The notes under the pieces were generated by a model. That model was not told the origin of the DNA and made no database searches. It saw only the letters and a list, made by a program, of their open reading frames with translations. Below are positions 26,008 to 34,916 of a stretch of 64,000 nucleotides of DNA, one piece after another. Positions within the stretch are counted from its first letter, which is position 1; each line of letters begins with the position of its first letter. This DNA is from Nocardia puris (GTDB lineage: Bacteria > Actinomycetota > Actinomycetes > Mycobacteriales > Mycobacteriaceae). The DNA lies in the NCBI RefSeq assembly GCF_003315035.1, contig NZ_QNRE01000005.1, forward strand, positions 1 through 64,000. Reading direction: 5' to 3'. The position numbers and the translations under genes are program-made.

Positions 26008-26130
26008 GGCGCGCGCCGGGGCGGGCGGGTACGCGCGTTCTGGGCGGTAGTGCACATCCGGCGGTGAATCTTCGGGCGCGAGCCTTGTGAGGTGGGGCGC
26101 GGGGCGAGGGGGTTGGGCCGCGAGGACCGA

Positions 26131-27144
26131 TCAGTCGGCTCCGTTGTCCACGGTGATCCAGGCGGGGAAGGGGTCGGGGTAGTGGGTCCAGTGCTGCGGT
26201 CCGGCGGCGAATTCGGCGTCGGTGAGCGCTGTTTCGTCGAGGGCGGTGGTGAGGGCGGTGGGGTCGAGGCCGAGGCCGATGAAGGCGAGGTCTTGGCCGA
26301 GGGCGAGGAGATCGTCGTCGGCGGTGAGTTCGTCGTCTCGGGTGAGCGGGTCGAAGGAGATGATGTGGCCGACGTGGTCCCACAGGGCGACGGTGTGGGG
26401 GCGGGTGGCGAGGCGGCAGAATCCGGCCGAGCGCACGACCGTGCCGAACGTTCCGGATTCGAGGCGATCGAGCAGGTGCTGGAGACGGCCGGGGTGCAGC
26501 GGGCGCGCGTTTTCGTAGCGGAACGCGCTGACGCCGGGGTCGGTCAGGCGCGGAGCGTGGTCGTCGTTGAGTAGTCCGATCCAGCCGGGACGATCCTGCG
26601 CGATCGTGTAAGGCTCGCCGGGCCGCCATGGTTCCGGCGGATCCTGGTGCAGGTGGACCCGTGCGCGCGGGCTCAGGTGGCTGACCAACCCCATCACCGT
26701 CGACAGGGTCGCGGTCGGGAGGGCCGTCCAGTTGACGAGGACGATCGTCGACGCGTATTCGAGTTGCGTCACGGTGAGTTTCGCGTACGGAGTGTCGTGC
26801 TCCGGACTCGTCCCGGCGGCGTGAATGTTGTTGTCGCGCCGCAGATCTCCCAACAGGTGCGCGGCGTCGGCGACGCACACCACGCCGGTGAGCGTCGTCG
26901 CGTCGCCGGAGAACGTGCCGATCACTTCGGTCGCCGGTGTGGTGGTGGGGAACTCGATTAGGATGCCGTCCGATTCGCACGGCCACGAGGTCAGCGTTGC
27001 GGCGTGCTCGACCGGATCGGATGTCGTCGTGAGCCGGTGCGCGGGCACGAACGTCCGCCGCGTCGTCTCGGCGAGACGGGAGGCGTAGTGCCCGCGCTCC
27101 GGCGCGCACGTCCCGATCACCGCCAGCACGTCCACCTGCCGCAC
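26131..27144 (-). CDS. CobW C-terminal-domain protein with degenerate GTPase part (Mrf-like)
   Basis: 337 residues. The C-terminal half is a CobW_C domain (LHPGRLQHLLDRLESGTFGTVVRSAGFCRLATRP, then WTHYPDPFPAW). The N-terminal half has the layout of a COG0523 metal chaperone GTPase but lacks the GxxGxGKT P-loop and the CxCC zinc motif: the expected loop reads VIGTCAPERGHYASRL. Such a CobW-like protein in the zinc-starvation operon of mycobacteria (Mrf) helps recruit a hibernation factor to ribosomes; assignment to that role is inference from the neighbouring cysteine-free L36 and the shared Zur-like site. GTG start behind GGGAGG. Confidence 0.75.
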   Translation of the reverse strand: MRQVDVLAVIGTCAPERGHYASRLAETTRRTFVPAHRLTTTSDPVEHAATLTSWPCESDGILIEFPTTTPATEVIGTFSGDATTLTGVVCVADAAHLLGDLRRDNNIHAAGTSPEHDTPYAKLTVTQLEYASTIVLVNWTALPTATLSTVMGLVSHLSPRARVHLHQDPPEPWRPGEPYTIAQDRPGWIGLLNDDHAPRLTDPGVSAFRYENARPLHPGRLQHLLDRLESGTFGTVVRSAGFCRLATRPHTVALWDHVGHIISFDPLTRDDELTADDDLLALGQDLAFIGLGLDPTALTTALDETALTDAEFAAGPQHWTHYPDPFPAWITVDNGAD

Positions 27145-27186
27145 CCGAACCTCCCATCACCCACCCGATCGACCGAGCCTATAGTA

Positions 27187-27206
27187 TAACGACAATCGTT
27201 TTCATA
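27187..27206. promoter_or_regulatory. Zur-like operator between the CobW-like gene and L36
   Basis: The sequence TAACGACAATCGTTTTCATA contains the imperfect palindrome GACAA-TCG-TTTTC, which resembles actinobacterial Zur boxes (GAAAA-type half-sites). It lies 11 bases before the L36 start, overlapping its leader, and about 40 bases before the divergent CobW-like gene. Zinc-loaded Zur would repress both. Confidence 0.7.
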
Positions 27207-27217
27207 AGGAGGCTGGG

Positions 27218-27340
27218 ATGAAGGTCCGCAAGTCGCTGCGGTCGTTGAAGAAGCAGCCCGGGGCGCAGATCGTGCGGCGCCGCGGCAAGCTCTACGTCAT
27301 CAACAAGAAGAACCCGCGGTTCAAGGGCCGTCAGGGCTGA
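27218..27340 (+). CDS. rpmJ: zinc-independent ribosomal protein L36 paralogue
   Basis: 40 residues, too short for most ORF lists: [20 protein letters not shown] followed by [20 protein letters not shown]. It keeps the L36 pattern but has no Cys at all, so it cannot bind the zinc that the standard L36 holds. Such C-minus paralogues replace the zinc form in ribosomes during zinc starvation and thereby free zinc. The ribosome site AAGGAGG at 27206-27212 is strong. The Zur-like box just upstream and the divergent CobW-like gene support zinc control. Confidence 0.92.
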   Translation: MKVRKSLRSLKKQPGAQIVRRRGKLYVINKKNPRFKGRQG

Positions 27341-27429
27341 GCGCGGGCGCGGCCGGGTGGCACTGTCATTCGGCCGCGCTATCGACCGCGAGCGTGCGAC
27401 CAGCGCACACAACGGGCGGCTTGCTCCGA

Positions 27430-27444
27430 TCGGCAGCTCTACGG
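27430..27444 (+). repeat. degenerate copy of the 15-bp repeat
   Basis: TCGGCAGCTCTACGG differs at two positions from the 15-mer repeated upstream of the DUF4143 ATPase. It lies in the short gap between L36 and pnuC and may be chance. Confidence 0.35.
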
Positions 27445-27486
27445 CGCGGACATGACGGCCATCGGCGTGGTGGCGCTGCCGCGTGC

Positions 27487-28161
27487 TCAGCGCACGCCCA
27501 CCGCAACCTCCCGCGCCCCTCGCATGGTGCGCACCCACACACTGAATCCCCACAACACGAACCCCGCGTACACGAGATACAGCACGGCGGACGGGTAGTA
27601 ACCCGCAGCCAGCAGCAATGGCACGCCGACGATGTCGACGGCGATCCAGATCAACCAGAACTCCGCCCACCCCCGCGCCATCCCGTAAGTCGCCAGCACG
27701 GACCCGGTGAAGATCCACGCTTCGGCCCACGGACCATAAGAGCCGATAACCTCGAAGAGCTGGGCGAACAGCGCGGTGCCGATCAGCATGGCCGCCACCA
27801 GCATCCAGCGTTCGCGGGTGGTGGCCCAGCGCGGCGTCACGCCGCGATGTTCGAGCCCGGTCTCGCGCCGCGCGTGCCGGTACCAGGTGTACCAACCGAA
27901 CACGCTGACCGCGATGAACATGAGCTGGCGCCCGGCCTGACCGGCCATGTTCAACTGCTGCGGGGTGTTGAACACGCCGCCGACGAACACGGTGAACAGC
28001 AGCGCGTTGCCCACGATGCCGACCGGCCACGCCCACACCCGCCGCCGCATCCCCCCGACCGCCGCGGCGACACCGAACACATTGCCGATGATCTCCCGCC
28101 ACAGAATGGGCGAGCCGGCGATGTGCAGTTCGGCGTCCAGCAGCGCGGTCAACGGATTCAC
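27487..28161 (-). CDS. pnuC: nicotinamide mononucleotide/riboside transporter PnuC
   Basis: 224 residues with about seven membrane helices. The family pattern ILWREIIGNVFGVAAAVGGMRRRVWAWPVGIVGN opens the protein, and WTREFWLIW-like WAEFWLIWIAVDIVGVPLL is the second PnuC motif near residue 175. PnuC carries nicotinamide riboside down its gradient for NAD salvage. GTG 28161 is chosen because TTATAC lies 6 bases upstream and would give a leaderless message; ATG 28194 (11 more codons) is the alternative and has no ribosome site. It is the first gene after the biuret operon on the same strand. Confidence 0.85.
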   Translation of the reverse strand: MNPLTALLDAELHIAGSPILWREIIGNVFGVAAAVGGMRRRVWAWPVGIVGNALLFTVFVGGVFNTPQQLNMAGQAGRQLMFIAVSVFGWYTWYRHARRETGLEHRGVTPRWATTRERWMLVAAMLIGTALFAQLFEVIGSYGPWAEAWIFTGSVLATYGMARGWAEFWLIWIAVDIVGVPLLLAAGYYPSAVLYLVYAGFVLWGFSVWVRTMRGAREVAVGVR

Positions 28162-28208
28162 CTGCCGTATAACCGGCGAGTCAGCCCATTCCATCCACGC
28201 GGCGGGGG

Positions 28209-28856
28209 TTACGCGCGTCGTGATGCGAACGCGCCCCCAACAGCGGCGCGCACCGCATCGGCCAGCACGCGCGGGTTCTTCAGATGCACCGCGTGCCCGA
28301 CCCCGGGCAGGACAACCACCCGCGTGCCCAGCGCCTCCGCCACCGCGCGCACCGCGCGATGCCGCTGAGCGGGCGATCGCTCCCCGACGGTGAGCGTCAC
28401 CCGGTCCGCCACCTCGCCCAGCGGCGCGGGCTCGAACGCCCGGAACATCGCGAGTTCGCGCCCCACCACCGCCGCCGACGCGGAGGTACACGAGCGAGTC
28501 CACAGCGGCCCGTACAGCGCCCGCCCGAACCCTTCCACACCACCAACCCGAAACCGCTCGGCCACGGAATCCAGCAACCCGGGTGCGTACGACCCCGCCG
28601 CCGGTTCGTGCAGCAGCGCCCCCGCCAGCGGCGTTCCCCGCGCCGCCAAGGCCAGACCGAGCGTCGCCCCACCGCTCACGCCCACCAGAAACGCACCCGC
28701 GCACCGTGATTCGAGGAATTCGAGTTCGGTCGCGAGGTCCCCGGACTGGGGACGGTCGGGACGCGACACCGTCACGTCCCGGCCCAGTTCCCGCACCGTC
28801 GCGTCCCAGATCCGCCCGTCGGTGGCGGCGCCGTGCACCAGGACGACGCGCTTCAC
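28209..28856 (-). CDS. alpha/beta hydrolase, last gene of the biuret operon
   Basis: 215 residues with an oxyanion HGAATDG motif near the start, a nucleophile elbow GVSGG with Ser61, and a late catalytic His in [11 protein letters not shown]. No closer family is recognised. Its GTG overlaps the stop of the biuret hydrolase gene by 4 bases, so it is co-translated with a ring-opening amidohydrolase, a biuret hydrolase and two permeases. The pathway needs further amide or carbamate hydrolysis after biuret (allophanate) and no known allophanate hydrolase gene is in the window, so this enzyme is a candidate for an unassigned step (inference). Confidence 0.75.
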   Translation of the reverse strand: MKRVVLVHGAATDGRIWDATVRELGRDVTVSRPDRPQSGDLATELEFLESRCAGAFLVGVSGGATLGLALAARGTPLAGALLHEPAAGSYAPGLLDSVAERFRVGGVEGFGRALYGPLWTRSCTSASAAVVGRELAMFRAFEPAPLGEVADRVTLTVGERSPAQRHRAVRAVAEALGTRVVVLPGVGHAVHLKNPRVLADAVRAAVGGAFASRRA

Positions 28857-29554
28857 GCCGTCTCGGGCACCAAGCCGAACGCCGCCAGCACCTGGTCCGA
28901 GGTGGCGACCGCGCCGAAGATGCCGCCCTGCATGCTGATCATGCTCAGCGCCGCCTCGTGATGTTCGCGCTGCGTCGCACCGGTGCAGTCGGAGAGCACC
29001 AGGCATTCGTAGCCGCGGTCGTTGGCCTCGCGCATGGTGGTGTGCACGCACACGTCGGTGGTGATCCCGGTGAGGATGAGGTGGCTGATTCCCTTGGTGC
29101 GCAACAACAGATCCAGGTCGGTGGCGTAGAACGCGCCCTTGCCGGGTTTGTCGACGATCGGCTCGCCCGGTGCGGGCGCGACCTCCGGCACGATCTCCCA
29201 GCCCGGCTCACCGCGCACCAGGATTCGCCCGCACGGTCCGGCGCTGCCGATCTCGGCGCCGGCGCGCGCGGAGCGCCAGCGTTTGTTGGCGGGCAGGTCG
29301 GACAGGTCGGGCCGGTGCCCTTCGCGGGTGTGGATCACGGTCAGGCCCAGCGCGCGGGCGGCGGCCAGCACCCGGGCCGTCGGTTCGAGCCCGGCGCGGG
29401 TGAGCGACAGGTCGTAGCCCATCTGGTCGACGTAGCCGCCCGGTCCGCAGAAGTCGGTCTGCCAGTCGATGAGCAGCAGCGCGGTGCGCGCCGGATCGAT
29501 GCGGCCGTCGAACGGCCAGGCGTAGGGATGGGAGTCGACGGTGCCGAATGTCAT
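28853..29554 (-). CDS. biuH: biuret amidohydrolase (isochorismatase superfamily)
   Basis: 233 residues. From memory it follows rhizobial BiuH nearly throughout ([71 protein letters not shown]). The catalytic triad is visible as Asp30, Lys136 and Cys169, at a constant offset from the known enzyme. It hydrolyses biuret to allophanate and ammonia in the cytoplasm, the step after cyanuric acid ring opening. It overlaps the NCS1 permease gene upstream and the alpha/beta hydrolase gene downstream by 4 bases each. A ureidoacrylate-type activity is the nearest alternative. Confidence 0.85.
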   Translation of the reverse strand: MTFGTVDSHPYAWPFDGRIDPARTALLLIDWQTDFCGPGGYVDQMGYDLSLTRAGLEPTARVLAAARALGLTVIHTREGHRPDLSDLPANKRWRSARAGAEIGSAGPCGRILVRGEPGWEIVPEVAPAPGEPIVDKPGKGAFYATDLDLLLRTKGISHLILTGITTDVCVHTTMREANDRGYECLVLSDCTGATQREHHEAALSMISMQGGIFGAVATSDQVLAAFGLVPETA

Positions 29555-30852
29555 GCGGCCAGCTCCTTTTCGCGTCGAGAGGTGAGGGTGAACAGGACGA
29601 GGACGGCCGCCGCGGTGACGAAGCCGATCACGGCGTCCGACAGCCACGGGGCGTAGGCGTGGGCGAGCAGCGCGGCGGCCGCGCCCGCCGCCCAGGCGAT
29701 GAACGCGGGCAGCCCGGCGCGGGCCCGTATTCCGAACCTCGGCAGCACCAGCTGGCCCAGGATGACGACCGCGCCGATGGGCGGCACGATCACGCCGAGC
29801 AGGCTCAGCCAGTACTCGAAGTACGACCAGATGCCCGCCACCGCCAGCGCCACGCCCACCGCGCCGAGGATCAGGGTGAGCCGCCGCATCCGCCCGCCGG
29901 TGAGTTGGCTCCAGCCGACCGCGCCGTTGTACAGGCAGTGCGCGCACACCGAGCCGAGATTGATGAACACGAACGCCACCGCGAGCGGCACCAGCACCCC
30001 GCCGTGGTCGATGAGCAGGCCCAGGAAGTTGCCGCCGTCGGTGCCGGGATCGGCGCTGCCGCCGAGCGCGACGACGACGCCGCCGATCACCAGCGCCAGT
30101 GAATTGCTCACCGGGAACGCCGAGACGGCGGCCAGGAACGCTTCCTTGCCGTTGCGCGACCAGCGCGTGAAATCGGCTGTCATGGTGCCGGAATCGATGA
30201 ACGCGGCGATGACCAGCGTGACGGCCGCGCCGAAACTCATCGCCGCCGCGCCCGCACCGCCCTGATACGACGTCGGCGCGCCGGAACGGTCGCCGGCGGC
30301 GAGCACGATCGCGACGATGCCCAGCACTATGTAGACCGGTGCCGCGATCACGCCGATCACCGACAGCGCGCGGATGCCGAGCAGGGTGAGCCCCACGAAC
30401 GCGAGTCCGGCGAGCAGCGTGGTGGTGCGCTCCGGCCAGCCGAGGGTGCTGTTCAGGATCGCCCCCGCCATGCCGGTCTGGAAGGCGAACCAGCCGATCA
30501 CGATGGTGGCCAGGAACGCCGACGGCACGAAAGCGCCTACCCGGCCGAAGGTTTCGGCGGCGGTGAGGGCGAAGTTCTTCCCTGTGCGCCCGGCGATCAC
30601 GCTGAGTGCGCCGACGTAGCCCATCAGGCACAGGTTGCCGACGAGAATCGCGAGCATGCCCGTCCAGAACCCGAGCGAATAGACGATGAGCCCGCCGAAG
30701 ACGGCGCAGGTGAGCACCATCGGGAAGCCGAACCACACGGCCGAGACCGACGCGAGGCTGCGCCGGCGCTCCGGGGGTACCGGCGTGGTTTCGAATTCGT
30801 CTGCCTCGGAATGTATTCCGGAGGATGCCGGTGCGGCGGTGGTGGTACTCAT
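29551..30852 (-). CDS. NCS1-family permease (cytosine permease CodB-like)
   Basis: 433 residues, about 12 membrane helices after a polar N-terminus. [18 protein letters not shown] and [31 protein letters not shown] are NCS1 landmarks. NCS1 carriers import cytosine, allantoin, hydantoins or related rings with protons or sodium. In this operon, between a cyanuric acid/barbiturate amidohydrolase and a biuret hydrolase, the natural cargo would be a small ring or ureide such as cyanuric acid, biuret or a pyrimidine; sequence alone cannot decide. Confidence 0.85.
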   Translation of the reverse strand: MSTTTAAPASSGIHSEADEFETTPVPPERRRSLASVSAVWFGFPMVLTCAVFGGLIVYSLGFWTGMLAILVGNLCLMGYVGALSVIAGRTGKNFALTAAETFGRVGAFVPSAFLATIVIGWFAFQTGMAGAILNSTLGWPERTTTLLAGLAFVGLTLLGIRALSVIGVIAAPVYIVLGIVAIVLAAGDRSGAPTSYQGGAGAAAMSFGAAVTLVIAAFIDSGTMTADFTRWSRNGKEAFLAAVSAFPVSNSLALVIGGVVVALGGSADPGTDGGNFLGLLIDHGGVLVPLAVAFVFINLGSVCAHCLYNGAVGWSQLTGGRMRRLTLILGAVGVALAVAGIWSYFEYWLSLLGVIVPPIGAVVILGQLVLPRFGIRARAGLPAFIAWAAGAAAALLAHAYAPWLSDAVIGFVTAAAVLVLFTLTSRREKELAA

Positions 30853-31901
30853 GCTGTCCTGCTACGCGTGGGGAGTTCGTAGATGACGGTGAGGCTGCCG
30901 CCGCCGGGCGGGCCCTGATGTTCGGCGCCGCCCGAGACATACACGGCGCCATCGCCTTTCAGCGCCGCGAGAAGCCCGCCGACGGCGGCGCGCGCGTGCC
31001 GGGTGGCGTTGATGTCGGAGTCGGTGAGCATGGTGTGCCGCAACCCTCGGATCGCGCCGGTCGGATCGGCCTCGGCCTTGGCGAAGATCTGCCGCACCGT
31101 CCCGCCCCGCGCGGCGACCTCGTCCAGCAGGGCTCGCACGGAGGCGAGGTCGAGTGCGTCGGTCATCTGTCCGTGGATGGCGCGCAATGGATTCGAGGCC
31201 GTCGTGCTCTCCGCGACGACCAGCACGTGGCAGTCGTCCAGTTCGGCGCCCGCGCTGGCGGAGGCGCGGGCCGACGACACCTGCGCGAGCCCGGCCAGCG
31301 CCTGTTCCGCCGTGTGGCGATCACATTCGCCCAGCGCGACAGCGATGCCGAGCGCGCTCGCGCCCCGCGACTTCCCCATGGATTCGTATGGGTCGCCCGC
31401 GGCCGGAACGTGACCGGCGGCGCGGAGCGCGGCGATCGTCTCCGAGGTCAGCAGCGGGCATTTCACGAGAACGAGATGCGCCTCGCCGGGCCCGGCCCCG
31501 AGTTCGGCGAGCAGTTTGCCGACGGTGTCGGCGACCGCGTCCACCTGGGCGAGGCCGCCGATCTCCGCGGGCACCAGCACCCGCGTGCGTCCCGCCGCGG
31601 CGACCAGTCCACGATCGAAACCCTCGTGGGCGCGGTCGTCGCGGACCAGCACGTTGACATGCGGGCTCAGCACGCCTTCCGTGCCGCCGGAGAAGACGGT
31701 GACGGCGGCGCCGGGCAGGCGCGGCTCCCACACCGCCGCCGACAGTGTGCGGCTGAAATCGTTGACGCACCCGTTGCCTTCGGTCTTGCCGATGACGGCC
31801 ACCACGTCCTCGGAGCGAAAACCGTTGGCTCGCATAGTTTCCAGCGCGCCGAGGTCGTCCGGCCCCGCCGTGGGCACGGTGAACAGGGTGACAGCGCTCA
31901 T
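30849..31901 (-). CDS. cyanuric acid amidohydrolase / barbiturase family ring-opening hydrolase
   Basis: 350 residues with the three internal repeats of this family, each giving a Lys and a Ser: [14 protein letters not shown] (Lys39), [12 protein letters not shown] (Ser71), [41 protein letters not shown], and the closing [15 protein letters not shown]. Cyanuric acid hydrolases open the triazine ring to carboxybiuret; barbiturases open barbiturate. The biuret hydrolase two genes downstream favours cyanuric acid; the uracil- and cytosine-type permeases keep barbiturate possible. Both neighbours overlap by 4 bases. The family is small, and it is often acquired with triazine or pyrimidine catabolism. 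Confidence 0.85.
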   Translation of the reverse strand: MSAVTLFTVPTAGPDDLGALETMRANGFRSEDVVAVIGKTEGNGCVNDFSRTLSAAVWEPRLPGAAVTVFSGGTEGVLSPHVNVLVRDDRAHEGFDRGLVAAAGRTRVLVPAEIGGLAQVDAVADTVGKLLAELGAGPGEAHLVLVKCPLLTSETIAALRAAGHVPAAGDPYESMGKSRGASALGIAVALGECDRHTAEQALAGLAQVSSARASASAGAELDDCHVLVVAESTTASNPLRAIHGQMTDALDLASVRALLDEVAARGGTVRQIFAKAEADPTGAIRGLRHTMLTDSDINATRHARAAVGGLLAALKGDGAVYVSGGAEHQGPPGGGSLTVIYELPTRSRTA

Positions 31902-33223
31902 GCGGGTTCCGCCTTCCGGGCCGGGGTGAGATGGTTGAACAGCAGATTCAGCGTGAAGGCCACCAGGACCGTGCTGGTGATGGCGCCGCCGGCGATGATC
32001 TTCACCGACGAGGGCATCGAGTCGTAGAGCTCGGGCGCGACGATCGGGATCATCCCGGCGCCCATGGCCAGCGAGACGACCAGCAGGTTGTCGTTGCGGG
32101 CGAAGTCGACCTTCGCGAGGGTCGCGATTCCGACCCCGGCCACGGTCGCGAACATGACCAGGCTGACCGAGCCGATCACCGGGCCGGGCAGGCTCGCGAC
32201 CACTTCGCCCATCTTCGGCACCAGACCCAGCGTCACGAGCAACGCGCCCGCGACCGCGACCGCCGCGCGGCTGGCCACCCCGGTCATCCGGACCAGGCTG
32301 ACGTTCTGCGCGAAGATCGTGTCGGGGAACGAGGTCAGGAATCCGGCCAGTACCGCCGACACGCCGTCGGCGCCGAGGCCCCCGGCGAACCTGCGTGGTT
32401 CGGCGGGCATGCCGATCGTCTCGGCCGTCGACATCAGGTACGCGGTGGATTCGATGAAGATCACCAGCATCACCAGGCACATCGCGACGATGCCCGCGAT
32501 CGGGAAGGTGGGCGCGCCGAACAGGAACGGATTCGGCAGGCCGAGCCACGCGGCCGAGCCCACCGCGCCGAAGTCGGCCATCGAGCAGGCCGCCGCGACG
32601 AGGGTGCCGAGGACCAGCGCGATCAGCACCGCCGACTGGGCGACGACCCCGCGCCCGTAGCGCATGAGCGCCACGATGGTGACCACCACACCGGCGGCGA
32701 GCGCCAGCCGCGCACCGCTCGCGGGCTCGCCCTCGAAGGTCATCGACACGGCCTTGCCGATCAGGGACAGGCCGATCATGGTGACGGCCGCCCCGCGCAC
32801 CATCGGCGGGAAGAAGCGGAGCAGCCGCGTGAACGGCACCGCGACGAGTACGCCGAACACCCCGGCGGCGATCATCGCCCCGTACACGGCGGACAGCCCG
32901 TATTCCTGTCCGATCAGGATCATCGGCGTCACGGCGGTGAACGAGGCGCCGGCCACCACGGGCATCCGCGCGCCGAGCAGTGAGCCGATGCCGAGCGCCT
33001 GCACGACGGTGATGATCCCGGCGACCAGCAGGTCCGCGTTCACCAGCGTGGCGATGGTCGACTGGTCGAGGCCGAGCGCCGCGCCGAACACGAGCGGGAC
33101 GGCGACGCAGCCGGTGTACATGACGAGGACGTGCTGCACGCCGAACAGCGCGGTCCGCCAGAACGGCAGGCGCGCGGCGACGGGGCGCGGCGGGGATTCG
33201 GTGGGGGCGGCGTCGGCGGACAT
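31898..33223 (-). CDS. NCS2-family uracil/xanthine permease, first gene of the operon
   Basis: 441 residues, about 13-14 membrane helices, with the family landmarks GVQHVLVMYTGCVAVPLV (first helix) and FPDTIFAQNVSLVRMTGVASR (the signature helix that binds the nucleobase). NCS2 members import uracil, xanthine or urate with protons. It leads the five-gene operon and starts 43 bases after the first of two TTGTATACAA palindromes. ATG 33223 has AAGGTCAGG upstream; an extended start lacks support. Confidence 0.87.
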   Translation of the reverse strand: MSADAAPTESPPRPVAARLPFWRTALFGVQHVLVMYTGCVAVPLVFGAALGLDQSTIATLVNADLLVAGIITVVQALGIGSLLGARMPVVAGASFTAVTPMILIGQEYGLSAVYGAMIAAGVFGVLVAVPFTRLLRFFPPMVRGAAVTMIGLSLIGKAVSMTFEGEPASGARLALAAGVVVTIVALMRYGRGVVAQSAVLIALVLGTLVAAACSMADFGAVGSAAWLGLPNPFLFGAPTFPIAGIVAMCLVMLVIFIESTAYLMSTAETIGMPAEPRRFAGGLGADGVSAVLAGFLTSFPDTIFAQNVSLVRMTGVASRAAVAVAGALLVTLGLVPKMGEVVASLPGPVIGSVSLVMFATVAGVGIATLAKVDFARNDNLLVVSLAMGAGMIPIVAPELYDSMPSSVKIIAGGAITSTVLVAFTLNLLFNHLTPARKAEPA

Positions 33224-33265
33224 GGGACCTGACCTTCGGCTCGACGACTTCAACGACACCGCTAG

Positions 33266-33275
33266 TTGTATACAA
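33266..33275. promoter_or_regulatory. GntR-type palindrome, promoter-proximal copy
   Basis: TTGTATACAA preceded by GCTAG. It lies 43 bases before the NCS2 permease start. The distal copy carries the same GCTAG flank on the opposite strand, so the two sites are mirror images. Confidence 0.7.
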
Positions 33276-33336
33276 ATGGTGTTGCGAGCCCGTTGCCGTG
33301 CGTTCCCTACGCGTTAAATCGAGCCGATCTCCGGAT

Positions 33337-33350
33337 GTTTGTATACAAAC
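33337..33350. promoter_or_regulatory. GntR-type palindrome, distal copy
   Basis: GTTTGTATACAAAC is a perfect 14-bp palindrome that overlaps the last base of the GntR gene. Centre-to-centre distance to the proximal copy is about 73 bases, seven helical turns, which would permit looping by bound dimers. Confidence 0.7.
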
Positions 33351-34003
33351 TAGCTGTGATCGAGATCGTCGAGCAGCCGTTCGTCCCGGGTGATGTGCTC
33401 GTCCATGAGGTACCCCGCCTGGACCGGCGCCCCGTGCAGGATCGCCTGCGCGATGGCGGCGTGATCACTCCAGGAGATCTCGGTGCGGGTGTCCAGGCGC
33501 TGGCCGAAGATCCACGAGACGCGCTGGAGGATCTGCTCGAGCATCGCCTGCAACTGCTGATTGCCCGAGGCCTCCGCGACGAGGGTGTGGAAGCGCAGGA
33601 CCAGCGGCGGGACGTCGCCGTGGGTGTGCGTGAGCGCGGCCGAGCGGCCGAGTTCGACCACGCGGGCCAGTTCGTCCGCGACCGCCCCGCCGCGGTTGCG
33701 CGCCGCCAGCTGCGCCGCGAGCACTTCCAATCCCCGGCGGATCTGCACCAATTCGCGCATGGCCGTCACCGACGGCGCGGAGACCGTCGCGCCCCGGTAG
33801 CGCACGATCGTCACGAATCCCTCGCTCTGCAACTGCGACAGCGCCTCGCGGATGGGGATGCGCGAGACCCCGAACCGCTGCGCCAAATCGGCCTCGCGCA
33901 GCCGGTCACCCGGCGCCAGTCGCCCGGCGAAGATCTCCTCGCGGAGGGACTGCGCGATGACCTCCCGGGGCGCGGTCCGGCCGTTCTCGTCAGCGACAGT
34001 CAC
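33350..34003 (-). CDS. GntR-family (FCD) regulator of the biuret/nucleobase operon
   Basis: 217 residues. The N-terminal winged helix (about 10-78; EADLAQRFGVSRIPIREALSQLQSEGFV) is followed by an FCD domain with FHTLVAEASGN and SDHAAIAQAIL, supplying the usual metal or ligand His/Asp set. It lies directly upstream of the NCS2-led operon on the same strand, with two GTATAC-centred palindromes in between, the expected operator type for this family. GTG 34003 is chosen; the longer frame to 34084 would cover the promoter region of the divergent ABC genes. The inducer is probably the imported ring or its breakdown product (inference). Confidence 0.83.
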   Translation of the reverse strand: MTVADENGRTAPREVIAQSLREEIFAGRLAPGDRLREADLAQRFGVSRIPIREALSQLQSEGFVTIVRYRGATVSAPSVTAMRELVQIRRGLEVLAAQLAARNRGGAVADELARVVELGRSAALTHTHGDVPPLVLRFHTLVAEASGNQQLQAMLEQILQRVSWIFGQRLDTRTEISWSDHAAIAQAILHGAPVQAGYLMDEHITRDERLLDDLDHS

Positions 34004-34059
34004 GGGAGCGAGCCTAATCTCCGGCGCGGGGCGGGTCGGCCGCTCGCCGTAACCACCAC

Positions 34060-34110
34060 GCAATATGAGCCCCGGATTCGGCAATATCGGTGCAATCGGG
34101 CGCTTCTACT
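34060..34110 (+). promoter_or_regulatory. promoter of the ABC transporter operon with GCAAT motifs
   Basis: GCAATAT at 34060, GCAATAT at 34081 and GCAAT at 34092 are spaced 21 and 11 bp, about whole helical turns. TCTACT at 34105-34110 is the likely -10 box, and the ATG follows 8 bases later, giving a leaderless message. The arrangement TGCAA-N11-TACTGTGG recurs at two other promoters of the purine island. Confidence 0.55.
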
Positions 34111-34118
34111 GTGGCGGC

Positions 34119-34916
34119 ATGAGTACGGGGACCGGTATCCACATCAGCGGGTTGAGCAAGTCGTTCCGGGCCGGCCGGCGCACGGTGACGGCGCTGGACT
34201 CGGTGGACCTGCACACCGCGCAGGGGGCGTTCCTGTCGTTGCTCGGGCCGTCGGGCTGCGGCAAGTCCACTGTGTTGCGGATTCTGGCCGGGCTGGAGGA
34301 ACCGACGTCCGGGACCGCGCTGATCAACGGGGAGACGCCCGCCGAACTGCGCGGCGGGCACGAACTGGGGATCGCGTTCCAGGATTCGGCGCTGCTGCCC
34401 TGGCGCACGGTGGAGTCGAATATCAAGCTGCCGTTGCAGGTGGCGGGGCTGAAGCCGGAACCGGGACAGATCGAGGACCTGATCCGACTGGTCGGCTTGG
34501 AGGGGTTCGAGAAGGCCAAGCCCGCTCAGCTCTCCGGCGGTATGCGGCAGCGGGTTTCGATCGCGCGGGCGCTGGTGGTGAAGCCGACCGTGCTGCTGCT
34601 GGACGAACCGTTCGGCGCGCTCGACGATATGACCAGGCAGAAGCTCAACCTCGAACTGCTGCGCATCTGGACCGAGAAGCCCGCGACCACATTGATGGTC
34701 ACCCACGGCATCGCCGAGGCCGTATTCCTCTCCGACGTCGTCGCGGTGATGAGCCCCCGGCCCGGTCGCGTCCTCGAACTCGTGGAGATAGACCTCCCGC
34801 GCCCGCGTCTCCCGGAGATGATGCGCACTCCCGAGTTCCACAAGCTGCACGATTACCTCTCCGAGTTGCTGTTCGGCGCGGGCGGTGTGGCGCTGGATCA
34901 AGGTGGTGCGGCGTGA
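34119..34916 (+). CDS. ABC transporter ATP-binding protein (nitrate/taurine/NMT1 type)
   Basis: 265 residues with Walker [11 protein letters not shown]-loop [12 protein letters not shown], signature LSGGMRQR and Walker [16 protein letters not shown]. The LLPWRTV and FGALD forms mark the SsuB/TauB/NrtD/ThiZ group. It energises uptake with two permeases and an NMT1-type lipoprotein encoded just downstream. Flanking genes for purine and pyrimidine-like compounds suggest a nucleobase, ureide or pyrimidine cargo (inference). It diverges from the GntR gene. Confidence 0.88.
   Translation: MSTGTGIHISGLSKSFRAGRRTVTALDSVDLHTAQGAFLSLLGPSGCGKSTVLRILAGLEEPTSGTALINGETPAELRGGHELGIAFQDSALLPWRTVESNIKLPLQVAGLKPEPGQIEDLIRLVGLEGFEKAKPAQLSGGMRQRVSIARALVVKPTVLLLDEPFGALDDMTRQKLNLELLRIWTEKPATTLMVTHGIAEAVFLSDVVAVMSPRPGRVLELVEIDLPRPRLPEMMRTPEFHKLHDYLSELLFGAGGVALDQGGAA

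Noticed and set aside
30849..31901. Calling the ring-opening hydrolase barbiturase outright
   Set aside because: The family cannot be split by eye, and the adjacent biuret hydrolase favours cyanuric acid. Both are given.
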